Positions 1 to 15,103 of a stretch of 64,000 nt of DNA are shown here, in pieces. Position 1 is the stretch's first letter, and every line of letters starts with the position of its first letter. Location: positions 17,317,501 to 17,381,500 of the forward strand of contig NC_046680.1 in NCBI RefSeq assembly GCF_009870125.1, written 5' to 3'. The translations under genes were made by a program, and so were the position numbers. The notes under the pieces are model-generated. The model was not told the origin of the DNA. It saw nothing but the letters and a program-made list of their open reading frames with translations, and ran no database searches. Source of the stretch: Drosophila pseudoobscura (lineage: Eukaryota > Arthropoda > Insecta > Diptera > Drosophilidae).

Positions 1-1371
1 TACATATATATAAATAATTTATAATTAATATTGTACTTGAGTATTTGGTTGTATTTTTTCCATGGCCGGATGTACTATAATTTACAGTTTTAAGAGACGT
101 TGTAAAAGGTTGTAAAAGTTCAGCTACTATTTGTACTTAAGTGGGTGTTCACCCCAGTAAGAGGTGCTTTGTTCAATCTTATCCAACAATCTATTATGAA
201 CTACGTATACCTCCTACCTACCTATATACATATTTACGGAATGTGATGATATTCCCAGATGATATTTATGTATGTATCAGTTTTGAATATATATTATATG
301 CAAATGAATGTATTTATGTATACCGCACCGTCCTTCACAGCCCGCATGCAATTTTACTAGGCCGATGATATACACTTACTCTATGGCTGTTGAATGATTT
401 AATCTTGACTCTCATCGGATATGATATGATCCGATCGGCTCTGCACTTATGTATATTGTATTTATATTATTTTATTTTGTATTAATCAACATAACACACA
501 ACAAAGCGACTTTAACCAAACAAATCCAACCACACCCAACATCTGAAACCTGAAACCCAAGAACACACAACAATATCCAATAATCAATAATTTAATAAAT
601 CAATAAGTCAACAGCAAAATTATTTAAAATGTTTAATTGAAATTTCTATGAACATTTTCTGCGTAAATTTCTGTGTGAGCAGTACTATGTATGCCTTGGG
701 ATCGATTCTTCGGTGTAAGTAAATCGTAGATAAAACTGACATCCCATTCCCACACAACACCCCACCGCACCAAACCACACCACCGCACTCGTACACACAT
801 CACACTGCCGTAACATACCATACCATACCATGACACCACCACAAAAGGTTTCGTTAGGATAGGGGGTTTTGGGGGACGAAATCAGTGGTAAACCCAATTG
901 GGATTAGAACAGGACACCACGGATTTTATTGTTTACTATTATTCGTAGTGTCAACGATTCGTTGTAATTTTTGTAAGACTCGCATCGTTTCCTTTTATTT
1001 GCCAACTCTCAAATACTAGTAGGCTCATCTCCCTTTATTATGTACTCTGCATGCCCCTACAATTTTGTACACCTGTACTCACCTCGTTATTCAGTTGATC
1101 ATCCTGATTTGATTATATGTATGTACTTAATGCCCAGCCCTGACCTGCCCCCCGCCAAGAGCCTCGATCTGTTTCAGCTACGTTTTCTATACTATAGAGA
1201 TTGGATTGAATACTTGAATAATTGTAATTTTGTGAAAAGTAAAGTGCTAACAATTCAAAATGGAAAATCTTAGATTAACATAAACTGCAATAACTCAAAA
1301 CTCAAATCCTATACAAAATTAAATCCGATACTAAACCATATCCGCCCCCGCTCAAAAAATTAACCCTACAG
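1..1371 (+). other. Probable ATP8A intron, no coding exon recognised
   Basis: This AT-rich stretch lies upstream of the penultimate ATP8A coding exon, so it is read as intron sequence of that gene. Its open frames are short and have no recognisable domain. No exon upstream of 1372 could be joined in phase. Confidence 0.6.
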
Positions 1372-1881
1372 ATTCACGGAAACTGCGAGGCTGCTACGTA
1401 ATGTATTTACTCGTCGGGCCAACACGAGAGTCGAAACGGAACTAGAACTATCCCGTGAGTACAACCGAACCGCCTTTAACCACTCAGTTCCAGGAATATA
1501 CCTGTACTCGTAGAATTCAGTGGAGTGGTAGGACTTGACCTGTAGGTTTCAAATCTGGTCCGAACCGAACCTCTAGAAATCTAGAAATAAATATGGTTCA
1601 TTAATCGTATTTCTGGGAATTTTTTCCATTAGAAGGAGAATCGTTATACCGTGTACCTCAAACACACACAAATAAACACAAAGCTCATCCACACATAACC
1701 GATTCTACACATCAAGACCTGCATTCATACATTGATGACCAAGCCTATATGACGATTATTGACTGTATTATTTATTTTCTCAGATGGCTACGCTTTCTCA
1801 CAGGAGGAGGGCGGAGCTGTGCCCCAGTCTATAGTTATACGTGCATATGATACCAATTTGCCAAAACCTGAAGGCAACTAG
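1372..1881 (+). CDS. ATP8A: P4-ATPase phospholipid flippase (ATP8A type), last two coding exons
   Basis: Partial gene; the catalytic part lies outside the window. Exons are 1372..1454 and 1784..1881, joined in phase (C|AT gives His). The first encodes FTETARLLRNVF, matching the ATP8A1 tail SLTERAQLLKNVF. The second encodes HGYAFSQEEGGAV and then VIRAYDT, matching the ATP8A1 C-terminus HGYAFSQDENGIV...VIRAYDT, and ends at TAG 1879-1881. The donor at 1455 is GTGAGT and the acceptor before 1784 is TTTTCTCAG. Family knowledge: ATP8A enzymes move phosphatidylserine to the cytosolic leaflet together with a CDC50 subunit, and their C-terminal tail is autoinhibitory. The identity rests on about 60 residues of the tail, which is distinctive. 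Confidence 0.85.
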
Positions 1882-2983
1882 TCCCGGAGGGACGACGTTC
1901 GAATCGCTGGGCTGTGCAGCTACCGCAAGGACCAGCACTGCAACAAAATTTAATGATAACTTACCAATGTACATATTCTAATCCCAAGGGATACCATGAA
2001 CATTTAAATTTGAACACACATGATTTGTACGGAAGCGATAGTGTAGTGGACATACCCATAAACATATTACGATCAGAGCACCTGAGCAGAAGTGAAAGAA
2101 ATCACTATTCTGGTAGGCCAAACATCACACTAGTAACATTTATTCTTTATGTGTCTTACATTAAACTCACAGTAACGTAACTTAAACGTCTTATAGGAGC
2201 AACATTTAGTACATATACATACATACATAGGAATATTAAATATGGAACACACACATATGCGAATATCTTTGCTGTTATTTATTTTTTAAGATCGGAAAAG
2301 AGAGTGAAGAGGCTAGAAATTCGTTCGATCATGTCATTCGTATCTGTCCTTATCCTTTGTGCTGCTTTGTGATACGGACACAGACTTGCATTCTTTTTCT
2401 AACACTAAATCTAAGTAACTAAATACTGTAAACATTTGTACCTATATAAGCATTAAATTTCAACGTTGATGATGTCTGTCGGCAAAGATCCTGTATTTTT
2501 TGGTCACTAAATCATTTATATATTTTCGTTGAAAATAAATCATATTTCTCGACAATGAGTTTGACTATTTAAAGGAGGGCGGGACAACGTCAAGTCCAAG
2601 TGAAGTGAAATCGTTTATAGCCAATTTAGCTTTCTTCTTTGTTTTCTACTGGACCCAAGATACTATATATTACAAATACGCCGAGAGCTATACAGTCCAG
2701 TTACAGTAACTGTAACCACCAAAATGTTGCTTTGAAGGCTCTTGGTATATTCGAAATTGGTTTAATTTGTATATAATTGAGTGTGGTAGTGTTACTTTCA
2801 CATTGCGGAATTGGTGAAAGCTATTGTCGGCAGTTGTGTATCAGGCAAACAACACTTACGAGAATACCCCAATGAAATTGCCAGCTAAGCACTTACCAGC
2901 ACTAAAAGCTCAACGATTAAAATGATTTGTGATGATTTTCCAAACAAAGCGAGCCGGGAAAACGGTACAAAATTTCGATCAAC
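1882..2983 (+). other. ATP8A 3' UTR and intergenic spacer
   Basis: No supported gene. The first part must be ATP8A 3' UTR. A candidate polyadenylation signal AATAAA lies near 2534. The rest is AT-rich spacer and the upstream region of the sulfatase gene. Confidence 0.5.
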
Positions 2984-4655
2984 ATGGTAATTGTATAATA
3001 TCTTTTGTTTGAATTCTTCTCATGCTAAACATACATAGGCCAGCTTCTTGCTGTCTCTCGCCATCAGTATTTTCTGGGTAGACTGGGTCTTAGGACAACA
3101 GTCGCCCAATATACTGCTGATCTTGACAGATGATCAGGATGTCGAGCTGCACGGAATGTACCCGATGTATGAAACCAGCAAGCTCTTGGGACAAGCCGGA
3201 GCACAGTTCCACAATGCCTTTACGCCCACGCCCATTTGCTGTCCCGCCAGGGCAAGTCTTCTCACTGGACAATATGCGCACAATCACAGAACCTTTAACA
3301 ACTCTGTCAGTGGAGGCTGCAACGGCCCGGACTGGCTGCATCGGTCTGAGCCCCGGGCTTTGCCCGTTATTCTTCAGAACCACGGCTATCGTACGTTCTT
3401 CGCTGGAAAATATCTAAACCAGTTTAGGGGGGCGAAGGTGCCGAGCGGTTGGAACGAGTTTTATGGACTGCACGGAAACTCCCGCTATTACAATTACACG
3501 CTGCGCGAGAATTCCCAGAATGTCAGCTATACGTCCACTTATCTAACTGACCTGCTGCGCGATCGTGCGGTTGACTTCCTACGCAGTGCCACCCAAGGCG
3601 ACGTGCATAGGCCATTTTTTGCAATGGTTGCTCCGCCAGCACCTCATGCCCCATACACACCGGCACCGCGCCATCGGGGAGTCTTTTCCAATACGAAAGC
3701 TCTGCGCACCCCTAGTTTCAACAATCCTACAGAGGGTAAGATTTACCACATATACTCGTATGTATTTTTTTATGACTGTCCAATTGAATGCCCCAGATAA
3801 ACATTGGTTGGTTGGATCGTCCGCACATCTGTCGAATGAAACAATCGCCACAATAGACAGATACTTTCAGGGGCGCTGGGAATCACTTCTGGCTGTCGAC
3901 GAGTTGGTGGCCGCCTTGGTGGCAGTGCTAAATGAGACGAAATCCCTCGAAAATACCTATATCATATACACCTCGGACAATGGGTATCATATGGGGCAGT
4001 TCGCCCAGCCGTTTGACAAGCGACAGCCGTATGAAACCGACATTCACGTACCCCTGCTAATACGGGGTCCAGGAATAGCTGCAGAAAGCCACCTACACGT
4101 AGCCGTCAGCTTGATAGATCTGGCGCCGACAGTTCTGGATTGGGCCGGCATAACCGTTCCCCCCTACATGGATGGGCGTTCAATTTACGGGGATCTGTTA
4201 CAGGCGGGTCGGACAGACGGGGATATTTCGCTACATCCCCCATACCGCCACTCGTTGCTAATAGAGTATTGGGGCGAGGGTAACGATGACACCTACAATC
4301 CGTCATGCCCGTGGCGAAGCAGTGATCGATTGGCGGAATGTACACCTGAAGCCGCTTGTCATTGTCAAGATTCGTGGAACAACACATTCGCCTGCCTGCG
4401 GGACTTTAAATATAATGACGATCGCATATACTGTCAGTTTAGTGATAACGAGGTAAGGTATCAACCTACACAAAAAATACACGTTTCCAAATTATTATCT
4501 CTTTGTAACAGAACTTTTCCGAGGCATATGACCTGCGACAGGATCCTTATCAAATGGTGAACATTGTCTACGACCTGCTGCCGATTGTGAGAGCTCTGTA
4601 TAGGTTGCGGCTTCAGAACCTAACCAAGTGTTCTGGCCAGTCGTGCATAGTATAA
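2984..4655 (+). CDS. N-acetylglucosamine-6-sulfatase (GNS family)
   Basis: Exons 2984..2986, 3039..3735, 3797..4452 and 4512..4655; 499 aa. The first coding exon is only the ATG, split from the rest by a 52-nt intron. Residues 1-20 are a signal peptide (MASFLLSLAISIFWVDWVLG). The metal-binding TDDQD is at 31-35. The sulfatase signature CCPARASLLTG is at 68-78, where Cys68 is the expected formylglycine residue of CxPxR. The second part has DKHWL, YTSDNGYH, DKRQPYE and VPLLIRGPGI, typical of GNS, plus several N-glycosylation sites. Known role: lysosomal removal of 6-sulfate from GlcNAc of heparan and keratan sulfate. It runs tail-to-tail into Baramicin A. In D. melanogaster two sulfatases of this kind also flank BaraA, so the linkage is conserved. 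Confidence 0.9.
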
Positions 4656-4682
4656 GTATGCATCCAATAATCAAATCTGATC

Positions 4683-4693
4683 GGGAAATTCCC
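4683..4693. promoter_or_regulatory. Palindromic NF-kB-like site GGGAAATTCCC
   Basis: An 11-nt perfect palindrome matching the kappa-B consensus, between the convergent sulfatase and BaraA stop codons. Whether it acts on BaraA is inference. Confidence 0.4.
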
Positions 4694-4883
4694 AACGCAA
4701 CTTGTTATTCTTTGCATCCAATACAAATATTGTATTGCGCTGCTGTAATCTTGCTGATCTGTTTGCTTGTCAATGTCAAGGTGCATCTTACTTTAAAATT
4801 ACTCATAACTCGTTATATTCTATACATAAGACTACAAGTTTTGTTAAATATTTTTATTATCATAAATTTGTATGATTTAGGTA

Positions 4884-5772
4884 CTAAAACTGAAAATGTA
4901 AAGGCGATTAGAAGTTGAATTCGTTTCAGGTAGCTATTACTTACACGCTGTGAGGGTCGGCCTGGTCGGCCGACAATGGAATTTCCGTGTTGGTCAACAG
5001 AAACTGTACGGCCATCCGGACGCGTCCATACTGAAACTTTCGAGTTCCACACGCCAGCCTGATTCTCACGGGCTACAAAGTTTTCTCCCTGCACCCGAGC
5101 ATCGTTAATGCCACGGCGTCCACGCTGAACTACAAATCCTCCGGGACCAACATCTACTGTTCGACCAGGACGCTCAACGTGAAATTGTGGGCTGCGGCGT
5201 CCACGTTGAATAACATATCCGGCCGGACCAACATCTACTGTACGACCGGGACGTTCCACGTGCAATTGGGGGTCCCGTCGGGTACGACGTCCGGCGTGCA
5301 AATCATTGTCTGCGTGGTTTCCCTTAATAATTTTATGCTGTCCATTTGTAGCTGAGAAGCTAGGACCGCTGATGGTGTGCGTTCCTACAGATATACTCAT
5401 ATAGTGGAATTCTTATAAAACTCGTATGGCTTGACTGTACCTGGTCCTCCGGCATTTTTTCGGTTCACATAAGTGTTGCCACCTTCATCCGTATAGACGT
5501 GTTCGCCCCGCGATGGAGTGTTCTGAAATTGGCCGCCTACACCGGGCACACTATAGGTTCCTTCATTTTGTCCCCGTATATATACCTGATTGCCAGGATC
5601 TCCAAACACATGGGGCCCGTTGCGTCCGTCGTAGGTTTGTTGGGGATCGGCAGCTATAAGCAAATATATATTTTTTCGATTAACAACGTTGAGGACATCC
5701 AGGCCATTCAGGTTGCTTACCGACGCATAAAACGCCACAAACCACTAAAACCACTGATCCAAACGAATTCAT
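4884..5772 (-). CDS. BaraA: Baramicin A antimicrobial peptide precursor
   Basis: Coding exons in gene order: 5772..5721, 5653..5441, 5384..4945 and 4889..4884; 236 aa. The signal peptide is [19 protein letters not shown], cut before [16 protein letters not shown], the start of the IM24 domain (about residues 20-100). A linker with RTRR follows, then two IM10-like units ([16 protein letters not shown] and [16 protein letters not shown]) each ending in the furin-type site RGRR, then a C-terminal IM22-like region ([25 protein letters not shown]). Family knowledge: the Toll-induced Baramicin precursor is cut into several secreted peptides used against fungi. The last exon (Phe-stop) is inferred from a strong donor GTAAGT at 4944 and the acceptor TTTTCAG before 4889; without that splice the frame runs to a stop at 4813. 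D. melanogaster has more IM10-like units than the two seen here. Confidence 0.9.
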
Positions 5773-5810
5773 TATATTCTGTGGTGTTCTCAGACACAAT
5801 TCTGAGCTGC

Positions 5811-5846
5811 AACTGAGCTCTGCTTGACCGGCTGCCAGTATTTATA
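5811..5846 (-). promoter_or_regulatory. BaraA core promoter: TATA box and initiator
   Basis: On the minus strand TATAAATA occupies 5846..5839 and a perfect TCAGTT initiator 5816..5811. The A of the initiator (5814) is 32 nt from the first T of the TATA box, the standard spacing, and about 40 nt upstream of the ATG. Confidence 0.75.
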
Positions 5847-6374
5847 GTAGCTAAGCGGTCGTAAGACATCAAGACATGAACTACCTATCACATTAGTAGC
5901 TGGGTGAGCTTTCAGCAGCCGCCTCTGAATTTCCCAAACGTCACAATCTTATTTGATAAGGGAATGCGATCGGGAATTTCAGAAAACGTCTTACAATACG
6001 TACTTTTGTTGCAGTATTGACCCAGAGCAACGAGGCAATTGTTTTATACGAGCCTTTGTCTACCCAACTGATTGAATTTTATATTTTATGCAGATTTCCT
6101 GTCAAACTTTCCGACTCAAATCTATCGAAAAGCCGAAACTTTTGCAAAGAAAGGAACAATTTGTATACATTATAATTATTTTATACGATTAAAATCCTTT
6201 ACTTCGTTCCATAGTTTTAGTTACAAGGTGAATTGACAAACAAATAAAATTCCAATTGAGAAAAACCATCCATTTAACGGAAAGCTGCAGTTTCGTAGCA
6301 GCGGTAGATCGGTGTAGCATTTGTACTGACGTTGAATTGGCGTTGGCAATGAGTTTATCGAGCTCGCCAACGAG
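5817..6374. other. Intergenic: BaraA upstream region and PAN2 3' flank
   Basis: Apart from the BaraA promoter elements nothing codes here. The right part from about 6180 should hold the PAN2 3' UTR. No repeat or RNA gene recognised. Confidence 0.6.
5955..5981. promoter_or_regulatory. GATA and NF-kB-like pair upstream of BaraA
   Basis: GATAAG at 5955-5960 and GGGAATTTCA at 5972-5981 lie 12 nt apart, about 150 nt upstream of the predicted start site. Close GATA/kappa-B pairs are a known arrangement in fly antimicrobial promoters. Binding here is inferred from sequence only. Confidence 0.5.
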
Positions 6375-11166
<4,792 letters not shown>

Positions 11167-11253
11167 CTACTAAATTGTGCTCGTTTGCATATATATCTTT
11201 TTTTTTGTTTATTTATATGAACAAAGTTTAGTTCTTTTCTGTTTTCGTTTGCA

Positions 11254-11392
11254 TCAGTGTGATGACCCTCAGAAAGATACCGAAATACGTCACAAATTTC
11301 AAAATATACTGATGAATTATTTGTATTCAAGTTGCATCATATTCCTCTTTTTCGATGTTCCGTTGAATATTACTAGCAGATAAGACCCTCAG
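11254..11392. repeat. Dispersed promoter-type repeat, copy A
   Basis: Diverged copy of a repeat also at 11858-11999 and 17681-17847. Shared landmarks in order: CAGTGTGA, ACCCTCAGAA, AAAATATAC, CTGA(T/C)(G/A)AATT, ATTACTAGC and a second ACCCTCAG at the right end. It lies about 90 nt upstream of the PAN2 start codon. The Motif 1 core is degenerate in this copy. Confidence 0.65.
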
Positions 11393-11857
11393 TTCTGAAG
11401 TCATAGTTTTATCTGATTATTAAATCAATTGCCTACAAGAATGGTTAAAATTAAATTTTCATCAACAATTTCTACTAAATTAATTTCCTTACGTGGTATT
11501 TACACGTGAGCTACATTTGAACATATTAACTACATTTGTATGTAATTGACAAATTGCGCGTTTTTTTATATGGAAGCGACAGTGTGGAAAACGTCCGTTA
11601 TTTACTTTTTAACATGACTTTTGCAGAAAATTTTGAAACAATTTCGATTAAGATGGAAAACGATCAGGCATACGATGCTAATCAGGAATTAGTATTCGAT
11701 GAGGCCTGAGATATGGATTTAAATGGCATTTCTCATTGGCATTTCGACATTGGTGCATTGGACAAGAGGGTGAGTAAAATATACTGGAAAATACTAGATC
11801 ATTTTATGAAAAGTTCAAAGTTGGCAAAGTGAGTGAGCTAGACATGGTGGCAAGAAA

Positions 11858-11999
11858 ATCAGTGCGACCGCGGACCCTTTGATAACATATACGGTCTCAC
11901 CCTCAGAAGTACACCGAAAAATATCGTCTCATTTTTAAAATATACCGTAAATATATTGACGAATTATTCAAGTTCCATCATACATATTTTTCGTTTTTT
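11858..11999. repeat. Dispersed promoter-type repeat, copy B
   Basis: Begins at CAGTGCGACCGCGGAC and continues with CTCACCCTCAGAA, ATATCGTCTCATTT, AAAATATACCGTAAATAT and TTCCATCATACATATT. It ends at a run of about ten T followed by fifteen G (11993-12017), which replaces the right end seen in the other copies. It is about 260 nt upstream of the AIMP1 start. Confidence 0.7.
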
Positions 12000-12254
12000 T
12001 TTGGGGGGGGGGGGGGGCAAGCTTCTTCAGTGTCGTAATACTCTAATAATTCTAAAGTAAAAGGTATGTGAGCCCTAGTAAGTTTATTCCATAGATTCGC
12101 CAATAAAAAAATACAAGTATGTACATGATAAAAAATATATTCATTATTCGATAAATACCACTGAACTGATCGAAATACAATGCTGCGTATAACATCCATC
12201 GTCAGCAGGAGATACGGAATTGGAATTTATTTTGAAAATCATTTTTCAAAAAAG

Positions 12255-13198
12255 ATGGCAGCGTTGCAGCAAATTGTGCAAAACAATGAACGTGCTTCAG
12301 CGTTGATTGAATCCCTCAAGTCAGAGGCAAGTATTACAGGGCTCTGTGAAATTCTATTTTCATCTCAACTTTGCGAAAACAGATGGCCGGGATCCAAAGT
12401 CAGCTCGTGCTCCGCAAGAAACAAGAGCTAATCAAGGAAAACGCCGCACTTGAAAAAGAAATCGAAGCGGCTCTGGCACAGCTAGTGCAACTCGAACTAC
12501 GAAATGGCAAGCAGCAGATATTGGTCCCAGGCTCCCGAGAATTCTGCACCGATGCCGCGGCAGAAGCTGGCTCCAAGCCGGCAGCAGCTGCCCCTTCAAA
12601 TGGACCCGCAAGTGAAGCGAAAGCACCTTCCGCTCCACAAAAGGAGAAAAAGGTGAAGGAAAAGAAACCTGCTGCCGCGAAGCCCAGTCCTGTCGCCGAG
12701 GCTCCAGTTGATGTCGGCCGCTTGGATCTGCGCGTGGGAAAGATTATTGAGGTGGGTCGTCACCCCGATGCGGATAGCTTGTATCTAGAAAAGATTGACT
12801 GTGGCGAAGCCGCCCCACGCACGGTCGTGTCAGGCCTGGTCAAGTTTGTGCCGCTGGAGGAGATGCAAAACCGTATGGTTGTGGTAATGTGCAATCTGAA
12901 ACCAGCTAAAATGCGTGGCGTGACCTCAGAGGCCATGGTGATGTGTGCATCGACACCGGACAAAGTGGAAGTGTTAAGCCCACCTGTAGGCGCAGTTCCC
13001 GGCGATCTGGTTCACTGCGAGGGATACACACGGCAGCCGGATGCTCAGCTAAATCCTAAGAAGAAGATCTTTGAAACATGTGCTCCTGACCTAATGACCA
13101 ATGCCGACCTGGTGGCATGCTACAAGGGCTCAGCTCTGCATGTTCCTGGCAAGGGAAATGTTGTATCTCAATCCCTGAAAAACGTCAATGTGAAGTAA
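12255..13198 (+). CDS. AIMP1: AIMP1 / p43, tRNA-synthetase complex protein (EMAPII domain)
   Basis: Exons 12255..12326 and 12383..13198; 295 aa. The start ATG sits in AAAGATGG and gives [20 protein letters not shown], which lines up with the human p43 N-terminus; an in-frame ATG at 12180 would add 25 residues. Residues about 1-70 form a leucine-rich coiled coil, then an Ala/Lys/Pro linker, then the EMAPII tRNA-binding OB-fold ([55 protein letters not shown]). Role: scaffold of the multi-aminoacyl-tRNA-synthetase complex that supplies non-specific tRNA binding. The intron uses a GC donor (GAG|GCAAGT), and skipping it would break the frame. AATAAA lies just after the stop (13202). Confidence 0.93.
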
Positions 13199-13411
13199 AC
13201 CAATAAACGAACATATTCTGACACTCGCGCCTCCGTGTCTACTTACTCAGCGTTTCAGGGATTACATTTTATTTTACATCAACATAACGACATTAAATTT
13301 AGCATTAACAGTAACTTTTGTATATGAATAGATAAATCATATGCATAATATATACTCCGTACACAATTTGGCGGTGAGTGTGGTATTGGACTTCCTATAA
13401 CTGACTGATTG

Positions 13412-14374
13412 TTAGCGATTACGTTGCTGCTGCTGCGGTACGTCAGTACGGTATATGGCATTGGAATTGGACTCGACGACTATAGTCTTTGTCATTATGT
13501 CGTATGCAGTTCTATTGTTCTTAAAGAATATCATAACAACGCAGATGGGAAACAGCAGCGTCATGACAAGGTTCTTCGCGAGGGCCCGTGCGAATGCCCT
13601 CAGCAACTTTGGTGTCTCAGCGGGATAGAGCAGGGCTCGCAGTGGTTCCCGCTGCGGCTGGAAAACAAATTGTGGCAAGACGGGCGCCTGCAAAGGAAGA
13701 ACTGCCTCCACATAGTGTATACGTATCTTCATCAGCGATTTTCCAGGCGTAGCTCCGTTGTACCAGACCGTCCAAACAGCCTCATAACAGCATACTATCA
13801 TCTTGGTTAGCATCTCGATCATGAGCAGATCGGATGACATATTTATAAAGTCCATGGAGAGGTCGAAGAAGTTCACAAAGAGATCCTCGTCTTCCAGCGT
13901 TCTCCGCATGACGTCCTTGTCAAAATCGATCTCAAAGAGATTCACTATGCCAAAGGTAACAATTATTTTCAGTATGAACAGGATGAGCATGTCAATGGCC
14001 TCCGCAACGGCTCGTTTCCAAAACGGCGCCACCACATACTCATATCCTCCCACACGCTGAATGGTCTCTTGCTGCTGGATTTCGTCCAGCACCCGGAAGC
14101 GGTGGAAGGCGGGCGGAACTGCTGCGGGAGCGGGGGCATTTCCAGTTTCCTGTGCCCGTAGAGGGGGACTCGACAGGAGGGGATTCGTCTGAAACAGTTG
14201 CGGGTAGTTGGCGAGCAAGTAATATGGAAACATCGCCATTGCGTTTTGGGAGATGGATGCTTGCTTTGCCCATTCGGAAAGACTGGCGAAATACGCTTCC
14301 TTCGTTGTAAGGTCCTGGCTGACAGTGGGGTCAGTAAAAAGCTTTTGCAGCTTTTCTTCGATTTGCTCGCTCAT
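13412..14374 (-). CDS. FAM8A1-like RDD-domain membrane protein
   Basis: Single exon, 320 aa. A soluble N-terminal region (about 1-120, proline/alanine-rich near 75-95) precedes an RDD domain with FWKRAVAEAIDMLILFILK, a second membrane stretch around LLMIEMLTKMIVCCYEAVW with the conserved NGATPGKSLMKIRI, and a last one, NLVMTLLFPICVVMIFF, followed by NNRTAYDIMTKT. In vertebrates FAM8A1 is an endoplasmic-reticulum protein that assists the HRD1 ubiquitin ligase; that role here is inference. It is convergent with AIMP1, with about 210 nt between stop codons. The C-terminus is glutamine-rich. Confidence 0.85.
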   Translation of the reverse strand: MSEQIEEKLQKLFTDPTVSQDLTTKEAYFASLSEWAKQASISQNAMAMFPYYLLANYPQLFQTNPLLSSPPLRAQETGNAPAPAAVPPAFHRFRVLDEIQQQETIQRVGGYEYVVAPFWKRAVAEAIDMLILFILKIIVTFGIVNLFEIDFDKDVMRRTLEDEDLFVNFFDLSMDFINMSSDLLMIEMLTKMIVCCYEAVWTVWYNGATPGKSLMKIRIHYVEAVLPLQAPVLPQFVFQPQREPLRALLYPAETPKLLRAFARALAKNLVMTLLFPICVVMIFFKNNRTAYDIMTKTIVVESNSNAIYRTDVPQQQQRNR

Positions 14375-14461
14375 TTCTCTCGAGAAAATGAATTTATTTG
14401 TTATGAATTTTTTTTACTACTCGGTCGACGTGTATAACATCGATGTTTGCGTGCCCGATGT

Positions 14462-15103
14462 TTATATATATCGATACCAATATATCGGAAGGGCAGCCAA
14501 CGGAAGCCACCGCTGCATCCGTTGAGGTTTCTTGAATGGAGGATTTACCCTGATTTTCACTGACATGGCCGTGCCAGTCATGGCCTGGAACTGATCGAAG
14601 ATGTCGGTGTAATCCTTTAAATAGAGCTGCAGCAGGTTGGCGTAGAGCATGTGGTAGACTAGCTCCGTCCGAGGCCCCTTATCATGCGGAGCGCCAAGCG
14701 CGAAACGCCTACAAAAAAAAGCAGATCTTTACAGTAGATCAGCGATACAGAGCGGTACAGGCTTAAAGTTTTTGTTTGCAGAAAATTTGAATCAGTGTCT
14801 ATAGCATCACTGGTTCCACTGTGAAGTCCTTGCCATCTAGGTTCAGCATCACTGTGTCCACGTCTGTTATGGACTTGTTTAGCCTCGTCGTTAGTTCATC
14901 AGCGAGTCTCTTGTCCTGGGACCCCATGTTAGAGAAAAGCAGAAGACTCTTGAAAGTGGTATTAAGAATAAATGCACGAGAATTTAAATCAATTAATATT
15001 ACACAGTTCGAAGTTGTTTAATTTATTCCTTAAATGTAGCCACTTACAAAACGAATGCATACATTAATCCGCCGACACTCCAGCCATGATATTTAATAAT
15101 CAC
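14462..15103 (-). CDS. Small unrecognised multi-exon gene
   Basis: Not recognised. Three exon-like segments read leftwards. A, 15103..15048, runs from acceptor TTCTCAAG to donor GTAAGT and encodes VIIKYHGWSVGGLMYAFV. B, 14946..14799, encodes LLLFSNMGSQDKRLADEL and continues to DGKDFTVEPVML-stop; an ATG at 14927 would also open it. C, 14708..14462, follows the acceptor TTTTTTTTGTAG and encodes RFALGAPHDKGPRTELVYH and a Tyr/Leu-rich stretch to a stop at 14462. A joins B in phase if the acceptor is at 14947. B and C do not join in phase with a strong donor, so C may belong to an alternative transcript or a separate gene. The sense codons look protein-like; the model is tentative. Confidence 0.3.
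14469..14476. promoter_or_regulatory. DRE (TATCGATA) upstream of the FAM8A1-like gene
   Basis: A perfect DRE about 95 nt upstream of the FAM8A1-like start codon, with further ATCGAT cores at about 14439. DRE is a common housekeeping promoter element in flies. It coincides with the last coding bases of the small upstream gene. Confidence 0.6.

Larger units (their letters stand above)
11167..12254. other. Intergenic region between PAN2 and AIMP1
   Basis: The genes start divergently from this 1.1-kb spacer. It holds repeat copies A and B and otherwise short meaningless frames. An ATG at 12180 is in frame with AIMP1 (see findings). Confidence 0.6.

Noticed and set aside
1040-1273. Possible upstream ATP8A exon (PSPDLPPAKSLDL)
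   Set aside because: No acceptor/donor pair in the phase required by the exon at 1372.
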